DNA from: CAWEQO01 sp963811225
Lineage (GTDB): Bacteria > Chloroflexota > Anaerolineae > Anaerolineales > Anaerolineaceae
Assembly (NCBI GenBank): GCA_963811225.1
Contig: CAWEQO010000002.1
Location: forward strand, 620,001 to 684,000
DNA length: 64,000 bases
Reading direction: 5' to 3'
Part shown: positions 34,362 through 41,653 of the stretch, piece by piece
Numbering within the stretch: position 1 is the stretch's first letter
Layout: each line of letters begins with the position of its first letter
Notes under the pieces: generated by a model
What the model saw: the letters and a program-made list of their open reading frames with translations, nothing else
The model's database searches: none
What the model was told of the DNA's origin: nothing
Position numbers and translations under genes: made by a program

Positions 34362-34385
34362 AAGTATATCCTATAGGATATACTT
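34362..34385. promoter_or_regulatory. 24-bp perfect palindrome, probable operator
   Basis: AAGTATATCCTA at 34362-34373 is followed without a gap by its exact reverse complement TAGGATATACTT (34374-34385). It sits 10 bases after the -10 box, an ideal repressor position. A related sequence, sharing TATAGGATATA and 18 of 24 aligned bases, lies in the promoter of the ABC transporter operon (49984-50007). The GntR/FCD regulator encoded at 39988 is the most likely binder (inference). Confidence 0.65.
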
Positions 34386-34389
34386 CTCC

Positions 34390-34443
34390 AGCAGCTGTAA
34401 ACAAACTTTCTCCATCCCATCGTTGCCACAGCAGCTGCTTTTT
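34390..34443 (+). terminator. Terminator-like hairpin in leader (first)
   Basis: AGCAGCTG at 34390-34397 can pair with CAGCTGCT at 34432-34439; the 9-base CAGCAGCTG occurs twice (34389 and 34429). The 3' arm runs into five T residues (34439-34443). The loop is long (34 bases), so stability is doubtful. Confidence 0.3.
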
Positions 34444-34448
34444 CCCGC

Positions 34449-34510
34449 AAGTGTACGCCCTCGGCCGTACGTTTTGGCCGGACTCAAGACCCGCCGCACG
34501 TACGGTTTTT
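34449..34510 (+). promoter_or_regulatory. Possible attenuator with alternative hairpins in leader
   Basis: Terminator form: CCGTACGT (34465-34472) pairs with ACGTACGG (34498-34505), followed by TTTTT (34506-34510). Alternative form: AAGTGTACG (34449-34457) pairs with CGTACGTTT (34466-34474), using two G-U pairs, and would block the first. Mutually exclusive stems ahead of a U-tract are the layout of an attenuator or riboswitch expression platform. No known riboswitch class is recognised. Confidence 0.35.
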
Positions 34511-34622
34511 GCTTTTATCTGGCAGTATTTTCGTTAGCCTTCGACATTCAAAGAATCTGAACCTGTCCAAATCCTCTTCCACTGCGATCCCGTTTTTTTG
34601 GGCCAGGTCTAAAGGAGCTGCA

Positions 34623-35744
34623 TTGAACGAAAGTAAACTGCAAGTCTGCGTCTTGGGCGCAGGACGTTGGTCCGAACTGGCTCACATCCCCGGTTGGCAG
34701 CGCGACCCCCGCTGCGAAATCGTCGCCATCTGCGACACCGACCCCGGGCGCGCTCGCGCCTATGCCCAAAAGTTCAACATTCCCCACTGGACGACCGATT
34801 GGCGCGCGGCCGTCTCTCGTCCGGATATCGATGTGGTCGACGTATCCACCCCCTCTCACACCCATTTCGAACTTTCGATGGCCGCTTTAGAAGCCGGCAA
34901 GCACGTGCTGTGCGAAAAGCCGGTGGCCTATGATTTCCGCGAGACGCTGCGTGCCGCGGATCTGGCCGATTCTAAGGGCTTGAAGACCAAGCTGGGCTTC
35001 ACGTTCCGCTACAGCCCCGGCATCCGCTATGCCAAGTCGCTGATCGACGAGGGCTTCATCGGCGCTCCCTATATTCTCAACGCCTGGGAGCAGAACTCGC
35101 AGTGGATCGATCCGCAAACTCCGCTGCGTCAGGTCAACCCGGCCGCCGACCCGGACAAGATCCAGACATCCTCCCTGGAGGGCTACGGCGCGCCGGTGAT
35201 TGACATCAGTCGCTGGTTTGTAGGCTCGGACTACGCCCGCGTGATCGGCACGATGCAGAACTTCGTGCCCGAGCGGATGGTGCGCGACACGGGCCAGATG
35301 ACCCGCATTAACCTGGACGATGGCGACATGTACATTGCAGAGTGCCAGAACGGGGCGCTGGCCTCGGTGCAGACCAGCTTCGTGACCGTGGGCAACTACC
35401 CGGGCATCGAAGTGCGCGTCTACGGCGAGAAGGGCGCCATCATCTGCCGCCTGATCGAAGAATTCGGCGTCAACGAGACCATGAAGATCGCCACGCCCGA
35501 CGGGGTGGAGTTCAAGGAAGTCGACATTCCACAGCGCTTCTACCCGGAAGGCGGCAGCAAGAACGAATCGTGGCGCTCGCTGTTCTACGCCAATCTGATC
35601 AAAGACTTTATCGACGAGCTGACCGGCGTTTCCGATCAAAACCAGGGCAACTTCCGTGACGGCGCCTGGGTGCAAGAGGTGATCAACGCGGTCGAGCTGT
35701 CTTTCGAAGAGCGCCGTTGGGTGCCCATGCCACTGGAGCAATAA
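34623..35744 (+). CDS. Gfo/Idh/MocA family oxidoreductase (1)
   Basis: The start is the TTG at 34623, five bases after AAAGGAG (34611-34617); the open frame further upstream lies in the leader. The product is 373 residues. It has an N-terminal Rossmann fold (VCVLGAGRWSELAHIP) and the conserved EKP motif (VLCEKPVAYD) carrying the lysine used in substrate binding. The C-terminal alpha/beta domain holds GFTFRYSPGIRY and the paired substrate-facing stretch around DDGDMYIAECQNG. This family uses NAD(P)(H) to oxidise or reduce sugars, inositols, amino-sugar derivatives and related polyols. It is the first gene after the promoter at 34324 and is followed after 3 bases by a DUF885 gene. Substrate unknown. 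Confidence 0.85.
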   Translation: MNESKLQVCVLGAGRWSELAHIPGWQRDPRCEIVAICDTDPGRARAYAQKFNIPHWTTDWRAAVSRPDIDVVDVSTPSHTHFELSMAALEAGKHVLCEKPVAYDFRETLRAADLADSKGLKTKLGFTFRYSPGIRYAKSLIDEGFIGAPYILNAWEQNSQWIDPQTPLRQVNPAADPDKIQTSSLEGYGAPVIDISRWFVGSDYARVIGTMQNFVPERMVRDTGQMTRINLDDGDMYIAECQNGALASVQTSFVTVGNYPGIEVRVYGEKGAIICRLIEEFGVNETMKIATPDGVEFKEVDIPQRFYPEGGSKNESWRSLFYANLIKDFIDELTGVSDQNQGNFRDGAWVQEVINAVELSFEERRWVPMPLEQ

Positions 35745-35747
35745 CTG

Positions 35748-37430
35748 ATGACTTCTGAGAATGCAGCCTGGAACACTTGGATGGATGATTTCTTTGCCCA
35801 TTATTACAGCCGCAGGCCGGTCAACGCCACGTTTATCGGCGTGCACGAGTACGATCAAAGCCTGCCGGATTACTCCCCGCAGGCCGTGGAAGACACGGTC
35901 TCCGAGATGCAGGGCCTGCTGGCCCGCCTGGATCAGCTGCCCGAGGGCGGCCTGACCGATATCGAGCGCATCGACCGCAAGCTGGCTGCGGGCTACCTGC
36001 GCTGCCAGCTGTGGGAGTTCGAATCGAATCACTTCCAAAAGGGCAACCCTTCGCATTATGCCGGGGAAGCCGTATTTGGCGTAATCGGCCTGTTCCTGAC
36101 CGACTACGCCCCGGTCCAGCAGCGCGCCTCTGCCGCCATCCAGCGCATGGAAGCCATCCCGGCGCTGCTCGATCAGGCCCGCCAGAACATCCAACAGGCG
36201 CCGCGCGCCTGGGTGGAGAAAGCGATCAACGAGAGTGACGGCGCGCTGACCTTCTTCGGCCAGGGCATCGACCGTCTGATCCTGGACAAGAATCTGCCCG
36301 GTGAGCGGCTGCGCGCCGCCGCCGACAAAGCCGTCGCCGCCTTTGAAGCCTTCCAGGGTTGGCTGGCGGACGATCTGCTTCCCAACGCCAACGAAGCCTA
36401 CGCCAGCGGCGAGGAAGCCTTCGAACTCATGCTTCGTCAGGCCCATTTCATCCCAACCGGTCTGGATGATCTGGTCGCCTATGCTGAAAACCAGATCGCC
36501 GAGGCCGAGGCGCACTTGAAGAGCCACGCCAAAGATTTTGGCGCGGCCGCCCCGGCCGAGGCGCTGGCAAAACTGGCCGACTTCCACCCCAAGGCGGGCA
36601 GCTACTACGCCCACTTCGCCGCAGTGTGGGACGAGTGCCGAGAAGTGGCCGTCGCCAATAACCTGGTCACCTGGCCCTACTTCCCGATCCAGTACGTTCC
36701 CCAACCGATCTGGGCCCGCGATGCGGCCCCCAAGTTGTACTTCCTGCCATACCGTGCCCCGGCAGTCTTCAATCGCCCGCCGGTGCACCGCTACCTGGTG
36801 CCGCCTCTGGACTGCGACCAGACGGAAGAGCAGCAGGAGCAGTTCTTACGCTCGGTCAACAACGATGTGGTCAAGCTCAACCACGTGGTGCACCACGGCA
36901 GCATCGGCCACCACGTGCAGAACTGGAACGCTTACCACGCCGAGTTGCGCATCGGCCAGATGGCGGCGGTAGACTGCGCCTCTCGCATCGCCATGGTCAG
37001 CGGCGGCACGATGGCCGAAGGCTGGGCGGTTTACGCGACCGGACTGATGGCCGAGGTGGGTTTCCTGACCCCGCTGGAAGAGTACGCCGAGGTGCAGTCA
37101 CGCCGGCGGATGAGCGCCCGCATGGTGGTGGACATTCAGCTCCACCGGGGCGTGTTCTCGCTGGAGGACGCCGAGCGTTATTACATGGAGCACGGCGGCA
37201 TGCCCGCCGCGGCCGCCCACAATGAGGCGGTCAAAAACTCGATGAACCCGGGCGCGGCGGTGATGTACCTGTTCGGCAGCGACCGCATCCGCGACCTGCG
37301 CCGGAGCCTCTCGGCCCGCATGGGCGCACACTTCAACCTGCGCAAGTTCCACGATACCTTCCTCTCTTACGGCTCCATCCCGGTTGAGCTGATTGCCGCC
37401 GAAATGGAAAGGACCTTCGATCATGTTTAG
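35748..37430 (+). CDS. DUF885 family protein (putative metallopeptidase-like, altered motif)
   Basis: 560 residues with the general build of DUF885 proteins, thought to be zinc carboxypeptidase-like (M32-related) enzymes. The helical N-terminal part includes the ATFIGVHEYDQSLPDYSP stretch typical of the family. At the place of the metal motif HExxPGHH it reads HHGSIGHH (residues 382-389, bases 36891-36914): the flanking histidines are kept but the Glu that acts as general base is His and the Pro is Ile. The downstream EGWAVYATGLM block, with a likely third metal ligand, is present. It may use a different mechanism or be inactive, perhaps pairing with the next protein, whose start overlaps its stop. 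Confidence 0.75.
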   Translation: MTSENAAWNTWMDDFFAHYYSRRPVNATFIGVHEYDQSLPDYSPQAVEDTVSEMQGLLARLDQLPEGGLTDIERIDRKLAAGYLRCQLWEFESNHFQKGNPSHYAGEAVFGVIGLFLTDYAPVQQRASAAIQRMEAIPALLDQARQNIQQAPRAWVEKAINESDGALTFFGQGIDRLILDKNLPGERLRAAADKAVAAFEAFQGWLADDLLPNANEAYASGEEAFELMLRQAHFIPTGLDDLVAYAENQIAEAEAHLKSHAKDFGAAAPAEALAKLADFHPKAGSYYAHFAAVWDECREVAVANNLVTWPYFPIQYVPQPIWARDAAPKLYFLPYRAPAVFNRPPVHRYLVPPLDCDQTEEQQEQFLRSVNNDVVKLNHVVHHGSIGHHVQNWNAYHAELRIGQMAAVDCASRIAMVSGGTMAEGWAVYATGLMAEVGFLTPLEEYAEVQSRRRMSARMVVDIQLHRGVFSLEDAERYYMEHGGMPAAAAHNEAVKNSMNPGAAVMYLFGSDRIRDLRRSLSARMGAHFNLRKFHDTFLSYGSIPVELIAAEMERTFDHV

Positions 37431-38598
37431 CGAACAAACTTTGCAGTACGGTCGCCAGATTGCCCCGGCGATCCTTGGTCTGGATGCCCTGTACCGCCGT
37501 GAGAGCGGCGACGAAGACGGCCTGGTGGTCTTGAACATGGACCAGAACGGCGAGGTGCAGGCGCAGAATTTCGATACTTACGCCGAAGCGCGTGAGACCT
37601 TCGTCCAACTGCGCAAGGCGTCCGGCAACCTGCCCGAGGCCGACCGGCGCTGCTACTACGACCAGATGTGCACCTCGATGATTGCCTTCGCCACCTGGCG
37701 CGAGCAGGGCCTGCCCTTTGCCGACCAGCTGACCCGCTTTATCCACGTCCCGGCTGCCCCGGCTGCCGATAAGGAGCTGGACGACCTGCGCAGTCAGATG
37801 CGCTCCCTGCTGAACGGCATGGGCTACACCGGCGACCTGAAACAGCAGTGCGCCGACTGGGAAGCCGGCGTGCGCGTGCCCGCCGACGAGGTTCCGGGCG
37901 TGATCGCCGAGTTGATGGATGAGGCCTGGAACCGGGTCGAAGAGAAATTGTTCAAGATCCCGGCGCCCAAGTCGGACGGCATGCAGATCCTGCCGGTGCG
38001 TGACATGGCGTTCAACGCTCGCTGCAATTATCTGGAGCGCAAGGTGGAGTTGAATGTCGACCCAGTGTTGACCCGCCCCGGCCTGAAGCACCTGACGGTG
38101 CACGAGGGCTATCCCGGCCACTACGTGCAGTTCAAGATGCGCGAGACCCTGACTCGTGAGGGCAAAGCCCCGGTAGACAACTACTTCTCGGTGGTCAACA
38201 CCGCCGCCGCTTCTGTATTCGAGGGCCTGGGCGATAACGGCCTGGCTGCCATCGACTGGATCGAGGATGACAACGACCGGGTGCAGGCTTTGATGAACCA
38301 CTACCGCGCCGGCATCGGCACGGCGGCTGCCTGGCGGCTGCATGCCTTGAATTGGAAGCCCGAGCAGGTGCAGGACTGGCTGCGCGAGCGCACCCTTGTG
38401 GGCGGCGACGGCTGGGTCACGGCCCGCATGGCGTTCATCTCGGCCCCGGCGCGTGCCGTGCTGATCTGGTCGTACTGGTGGGGTGAGACGGTCGTCGCGC
38501 GCATCTGGCAGCGTGTGCCTGCCGAGCGCCGCCCCGAGCTGTTGAGCTTCCTCTACAGCCGGCTGCATTCCAACGACAGCATTGCGATGTTTGCATAA
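37423..38598 (+). CDS. DUF885-like protein with HEGYPGHY motif
   Basis: The start is ATG 37423, overlapping the previous stop by 8 bases; an upstream in-frame codon at 37393 is less likely. The product is 391 residues, shorter than normal DUF885 proteins (about 550-600). The metal motif LTVHEGYPGHYVQF lies at residues ~224-237 (His227, Glu228, His233). No clear EGWA-type third-ligand block follows; ENGLxG-like residues are replaced by FEGLGDNGLAAIDW. Together with the preceding gene it looks like a split or complementary pair: one protein has the EGWA block, the other the HExxPGH block. Predicted role: peptide or peptide-conjugate hydrolysis. Confidence 0.7.
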   Translation: MFSEQTLQYGRQIAPAILGLDALYRRESGDEDGLVVLNMDQNGEVQAQNFDTYAEARETFVQLRKASGNLPEADRRCYYDQMCTSMIAFATWREQGLPFADQLTRFIHVPAAPAADKELDDLRSQMRSLLNGMGYTGDLKQQCADWEAGVRVPADEVPGVIAELMDEAWNRVEEKLFKIPAPKSDGMQILPVRDMAFNARCNYLERKVELNVDPVLTRPGLKHLTVHEGYPGHYVQFKMRETLTREGKAPVDNYFSVVNTAAASVFEGLGDNGLAAIDWIEDDNDRVQALMNHYRAGIGTAAAWRLHALNWKPEQVQDWLRERTLVGGDGWVTARMAFISAPARAVLIWSYWWGETVVARIWQRVPAERRPELLSFLYSRLHSNDSIAMFA

Positions 38599-38607
38599 TC
38601 GGCTGCT

Positions 38608-38634
38608 GCAGAGCAAATGCTCTGCTTAACATTT
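38608..38634 (+). terminator. Hairpin after the DUF885 pair
   Basis: GCAGAG (38608-38613) pairs with CTCTGC (38620-38625), extendable to 8 bp, followed by TTAACATTTT. It begins 9 bases after the stop codon of the 37423 gene. It may weaken transcription between the first three genes and the second Gfo/Idh/MocA gene. Confidence 0.45.
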
Positions 38635-38671
38635 TCAATATTCCTCCCTACTCCGGGAAACTTGTAAGACT

Positions 38672-38708
38672 GCTTCGGGCCGGGGGACCCCTCTCTCCCG
38701 GCCCAAGC
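38672..38708 (+). terminator. GC-rich hairpin between hairpins, no T-tract
   Basis: GCTTCGGGCCGGG (38672-38684) pairs with CCCGGCCCAAGC (38697-38708) with one bulged base. It is stable but not followed by a run of T. Its function is uncertain; RNA processing or pausing is possible. Confidence 0.35.
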
Positions 38709-38732
38709 ATGGAGTAGATTTCAAACTAAACC

Positions 38733-38795
38733 GATGAATTGTTGTTTATTTTTCTGTTGGAAACAGTCCAACAGAAAAATAAACAACAATCCATC
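38733..38795. repeat. Perfect 24-bp inverted repeat ahead of Gfo/Idh/MocA (2)
   Basis: Arms 38738-38761 and 38767-38790 are exact reverse complements with a 5-base loop (AACAG). After one mismatch a further 4 bp extend it to 38733-38795. It is AT-rich (GTTTATTTTTCTGTTGGA in the left arm) and unlike the operator palindrome at 34362. It ends 22 bases before the ATG at 38813, so the ribosome site GATAGGAG lies just outside. Confidence 0.7.
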
Positions 38796-38812
38796 TCCGA
38801 TAGGAGTTTTCC

Positions 38813-39979
38813 ATGACAGAAAAGCTGCGTGTAGGCGTTATTGGCGCAGGGCGCTGGTCGACGACCGCCCACCTGCCCGGTTTCACCCGCTCTCCCTTGA
38901 GCGAAGTGGTGATGCTGTGCGACCTGGACCGTGAGATGGCCGAACAGAAAGCCGAAATGTTTAGCATCCCCGAAGTGACCACCGATTACCAGGAGCTGCT
39001 CTCTCGCAGCGATATCGACGTGGTGGACATCGTCACCCGCGATGATCACGGCGACGGGCACGAGATCTTGACCTTTGCCGCCCTGGAAGCGGGCAAGCAC
39101 GTGCTGGTCGAGAAACCGGTCTCGCACGATTACAAGCGCGTCATCGAAGCCGATCAGTTGGCCAAATCGAAGGGCCTCAAGACCAAGGTTGGGCTCACCT
39201 TCCGCTACGCCCCGGCCGTGATGATGATGTTCGAGATGCTGCGCGAGGGTTTTGTAGGCGACCCCTACATCTTTAACGGTTACGAGCAAAACAGCCAGTG
39301 GCTGAACCCCGATAACCCGGCCGACAAGCGCATCCACAAGGTCAAGCCGGTGGGCGAGCCGGTCATGGGCGGCGATCTCAGCCGTGAGGGCATCGAAGTG
39401 TCCTCGCTGGAGGGTTACGGCGCTCCAACCATCGACATCGGCCTGGAGCTCATCGGCAGCGACGTGACCCAGGTGGTGGGCGTGCTGGCCAATATGGTCC
39501 CCTTCCGCCGCCGCACCAATTTGGACACCGAGCGCGAGCGCATCAACATCGATGACGCCGACATGTTCATCGGCGAGTGCGCCAACGGCGCGTTGTACTC
39601 GATGCAGACCAGCTTCGTGACGGTCGGCAACTACCCAGGCATCGAGGCGCGCATCTACGGCTCCAAGGGCGCCATCATCACCCGGTTGGTGGACGAGTTC
39701 GGCGAGATCCAAACCATCAAAGCCGCCACACCGGACGCAGTCGAGTTCAAGCAGCTGGAAATCCCCGTGCGCTTCTTCCCACCCGGATACCAAAAGAGCG
39801 ACCGCTGGGATACCGTCTTCTACGGCAACCTGGTGCACAACTTCATGCAAGAGATCGCCAACGGCGGTCCCGAAAACCAGGGCAATTTCGAGCAGAGCGC
39901 CCGGGTGCAAGAGATCATCAACGCAGTCGCTCAATCACACCGTGAGAGCCGCTGGGTAAAACTGCCGCTGGAAGGTTAG
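38813..39979 (+). CDS. Gfo/Idh/MocA family oxidoreductase (2)
   Basis: 388 residues. VGVIGAGRWSTTAHLPGF is the dinucleotide loop of the Rossmann fold and VLVEKPVSHDY is the EKP motif. The C-terminal domain contains FRYAPAVMMMFEM, FNGYEQNSQWL and LEGYGAPTIDIGLELIGSD. It is closely related over its whole length to the protein at 57873 (same GYEQNSQWL, INIDDADMFIGEC and NFMQEI blocks) and more distantly to those at 34623 and 47661. An NAD(P)-dependent dehydrogenase or reductase on an unknown polyhydroxylated substrate. It is preceded by a long inverted repeat and followed after 8 bases by the GntR regulator gene. Confidence 0.87.
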   Translation: MTEKLRVGVIGAGRWSTTAHLPGFTRSPLSEVVMLCDLDREMAEQKAEMFSIPEVTTDYQELLSRSDIDVVDIVTRDDHGDGHEILTFAALEAGKHVLVEKPVSHDYKRVIEADQLAKSKGLKTKVGLTFRYAPAVMMMFEMLREGFVGDPYIFNGYEQNSQWLNPDNPADKRIHKVKPVGEPVMGGDLSREGIEVSSLEGYGAPTIDIGLELIGSDVTQVVGVLANMVPFRRRTNLDTERERINIDDADMFIGECANGALYSMQTSFVTVGNYPGIEARIYGSKGAIITRLVDEFGEIQTIKAATPDAVEFKQLEIPVRFFPPGYQKSDRWDTVFYGNLVHNFMQEIANGGPENQGNFEQSARVQEIINAVAQSHRESRWVKLPLEG

Positions 39980-39987
39980 TCAAGCTC

Positions 39988-40683
39988 ATGGAAATTTCAG
40001 GCGTAAAGAAAGTCAAGAAATCCACCTTGAAGGATGTGGTCGGCGCGCAGATCAAAAGCTGGATCCTGACGAACCAGCTCGCGCCGGGGCAGCCGCTGGT
40101 CATCGATCAGATCGCAAGCAGCCTGGGCGTGAGTCACACGCCGGTGCGCGAAGCCCTGGCGATGCTCGAACTGGACGGGCTGGTGGAGCTGAGCTCTTAC
40201 CAGAACCCGCGGGTTGCCAATATCACCGAGACCGATGTCCGTGAGGTGTACGAGATGCGCCTGATGACGGAAACTTGGGCGATCGAGCGCTGCGTGCTGA
40301 CCTTGGACGACGATACTCTGGCTGAGTTTGGGCGGATGCTTACAGAGGCCCGCTCGCAGGCCGAGCAGGGCAATTATCAGTCTCACCTGGACTCAGATGT
40401 CAAACTGCACCAGACCATCTTGCAATGCACCGGCAACGCGCTGTTTATGATGCTGGCAAGTAAGGTGCACGAGCGGTCGGTGCGCATCCGCTCGCTGGTG
40501 GAGGTGCAGGGCAAGCCGCAGGACGTGTGCGCCATCATCAGCGAACACGACCAGATCCTGACGGCGCTGCTCCAGCGCGACCCGCAGGAAGCGCGCCGCA
40601 CGATGCAGCTTCACTTGGAGACCGGGCAGCTGCGCACTTTGAAAGTGCTGCGAGATTTCGGCAAGACCGGCGCGTTGAACTAG
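39988..40683 (+). CDS. GntR family transcriptional regulator, FCD (FadR) subfamily
   Basis: 231 residues. An N-terminal winged helix-turn-helix (about 10-80) with the family's ASSLGVSHTPVREALAMLEL recognition region and the wing GLVELSSYQNP is followed by the all-helical FCD ligand domain. That domain has EVYEMRLMTETWAIE and later His residues (HLDSDVKLHQ, EHDQILTAL, MQLHLETG), which in this subfamily often bind a metal and a carboxylate ligand. It is usually a repressor released by a pathway intermediate. It lies inside the catabolic gene run and most likely acts on the palindrome at 34362 and its relative at 49984; its ligand may be an organic or amino acid. Confidence 0.87.
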   Translation: MEISGVKKVKKSTLKDVVGAQIKSWILTNQLAPGQPLVIDQIASSLGVSHTPVREALAMLELDGLVELSSYQNPRVANITETDVREVYEMRLMTETWAIERCVLTLDDDTLAEFGRMLTEARSQAEQGNYQSHLDSDVKLHQTILQCTGNALFMMLASKVHERSVRIRSLVEVQGKPQDVCAIISEHDQILTALLQRDPQEARRTMQLHLETGQLRTLKVLRDFGKTGALN

Positions 40684-40702
40684 ACGAGATGGAGAAGATC
40701 GC

Positions 40703-41566
40703 ATGACTTTATCCGTAACTCCAGACTCTCCCATCGGCATCTTCGACTCCGGTCTGGGCGGCCTGGCCGTGCTGCGCGAAGTGCGCCGCATGCTGCCCCA
40801 AGAGAACATCCTGTTCCTGGGCGACACCGCCCGGCAGCCCTATGGCCCTCGTACGGTGAAGGAAGTGCGCCGGTATGCGGTCGAGATCTCCGGCTACCTG
40901 ATCCAAAACGGGGCCAAGATGATCCTGATCGGCTGCAATACGGCCAGCGTGGCCGGGCTGGCTGCAGCTCAGGCGGCCTTCCCGCAGACCCCGGTGATCG
41001 GTATGATCGGTCCCGGCGTGCGGGCGGCGCTGAAGAGCAGCCCGTCCCAACGCATCGGCGTATGGGGCACCGAGATCACGGTTGCCAGCAAGGCTTACGA
41101 TAACGCCATCCTGGCGGCCAACCCGGAAGCCTCCGTCACCGGCGTCGCCTGCCCGACCATCCTGCGCCTGGCTGAAAAGGGCAAGATCGGCGATACGCCC
41201 TACCTGCTGCGGCTGGCCGAGAGCGACCTGCAGCCGGTGCTGGCGGCCCAGGCCGACACCCTGATCTTGGGCTGCACCGATTTTACCTGTGTCCGCCACG
41301 TGATCGATGAGGTCGCCGCCGGGCAGGTGACGGTGGTTGACCCGGCCGAAGAGGTGGTGCGGGAAGCCGGACAGCAGCTGCGCGACAGCGGCCTGCTGCG
41401 CCCGGTGAGCGCCCCTGCCCGGATGACCTTCTGGATCACCGGCAGCGCCGACTACGAAAACTTCAGAACCTTTGGCGCCCAGTTCTTGGGCTTGCCGGAG
41501 ATTTCGGTGGCGTGCGTGCCTCTGGTCGACGTGCAAGCGGCGGCGTCTGGTGTGCAGTTCACATAA
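40703..41566 (+). CDS. Glutamate racemase-like protein (Asp/Glu racemase superfamily)
   Basis: 287 residues. PIGIFDSGLGGLAVLREV holds the Asp of the N-terminal motif, LGDTARQPYG follows, and LIGCNTASVAGL holds the first catalytic Cys. The second Cys motif reads LGCTDFTCV instead of LGCTHYPLL: the Cys is kept but the adjacent His is Asp. The overall length fits MurI. In this context it may interconvert D and L amino acids feeding the aminotransferase encoded next, rather than serve wall synthesis; the altered motif supports a different substrate or mode. It starts 19 bases after the GntR gene with GATGGAGAAG upstream. Confidence 0.75.
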   Translation: MTLSVTPDSPIGIFDSGLGGLAVLREVRRMLPQENILFLGDTARQPYGPRTVKEVRRYAVEISGYLIQNGAKMILIGCNTASVAGLAAAQAAFPQTPVIGMIGPGVRAALKSSPSQRIGVWGTEITVASKAYDNAILAANPEASVTGVACPTILRLAEKGKIGDTPYLLRLAESDLQPVLAAQADTLILGCTDFTCVRHVIDEVAAGQVTVVDPAEEVVREAGQQLRDSGLLRPVSAPARMTFWITGSADYENFRTFGAQFLGLPEISVACVPLVDVQAAASGVQFT

Positions 41567-41574
41567 GAATTTTC

Positions 41575-41619
41575 CAGACAGTTGGAGTGGTCGTCATGAC
41601 ATCCACTCTGGCTTGTCTG
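41575..41619 (+). terminator. Imperfect hairpin between racemase and aminotransferase genes
   Basis: CAGACA (41575-41580) pairs with TGTCTG (41614-41619) and an inner GAGTGG/CCACTC stem lies between them. There is no T-tract, so this may be a pause or processing site rather than a true terminator. Confidence 0.3.
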
Positions 41620-41653
41620 ATCTGTCCTAATCCATCAATCTTTGGAGAATTTT

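Larger units (their letters stand above)
34158..34622. other. Intergenic region between NRPS/PKS unit and catabolic island
   Basis: 465 bases without a gene. In order it holds a perfect 24-bp-stem hairpin (34173-34224), a consensus promoter (34324-34351), a 24-bp palindrome (34362-34385), and a structured leader of about 240 bases with two terminator-like hairpins. The ribosome site AAAGGAG (34611-34617) precedes the TTG start at 34623. Each part is listed separately. It is the only long non-coding stretch of the window. Confidence 0.8.

Noticed and set aside
34429..34440. CAGCAGCTG repeats as a second operator
   Set aside because: They differ from the paired promoter palindromes and do not occur at the second promoter; kept only as a weak hairpin.
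34509..34622. N-terminal extension of Gfo/Idh/MocA (1) from an upstream TTG
   Set aside because: The extension lies in the structured leader, lacks a ribosome site and adds residues not found in the family; TTG 34623 has a proper ribosome site.
34887..36788. Long open frame on the minus strand (over 600 codons) opposite Gfo/Idh/MocA and DUF885 genes
   Set aside because: It is the mirror of GC-rich plus-strand coding sequence with third-position bias; its product has no recognisable motif and the plus-strand proteins are clear family members.
38734..38982. Short frames starting in the inverted repeat on both strands
   Set aside because: They mirror each other only because the repeat is self-complementary (both begin MNCC.. 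or its reverse) and they overlap a secure gene.
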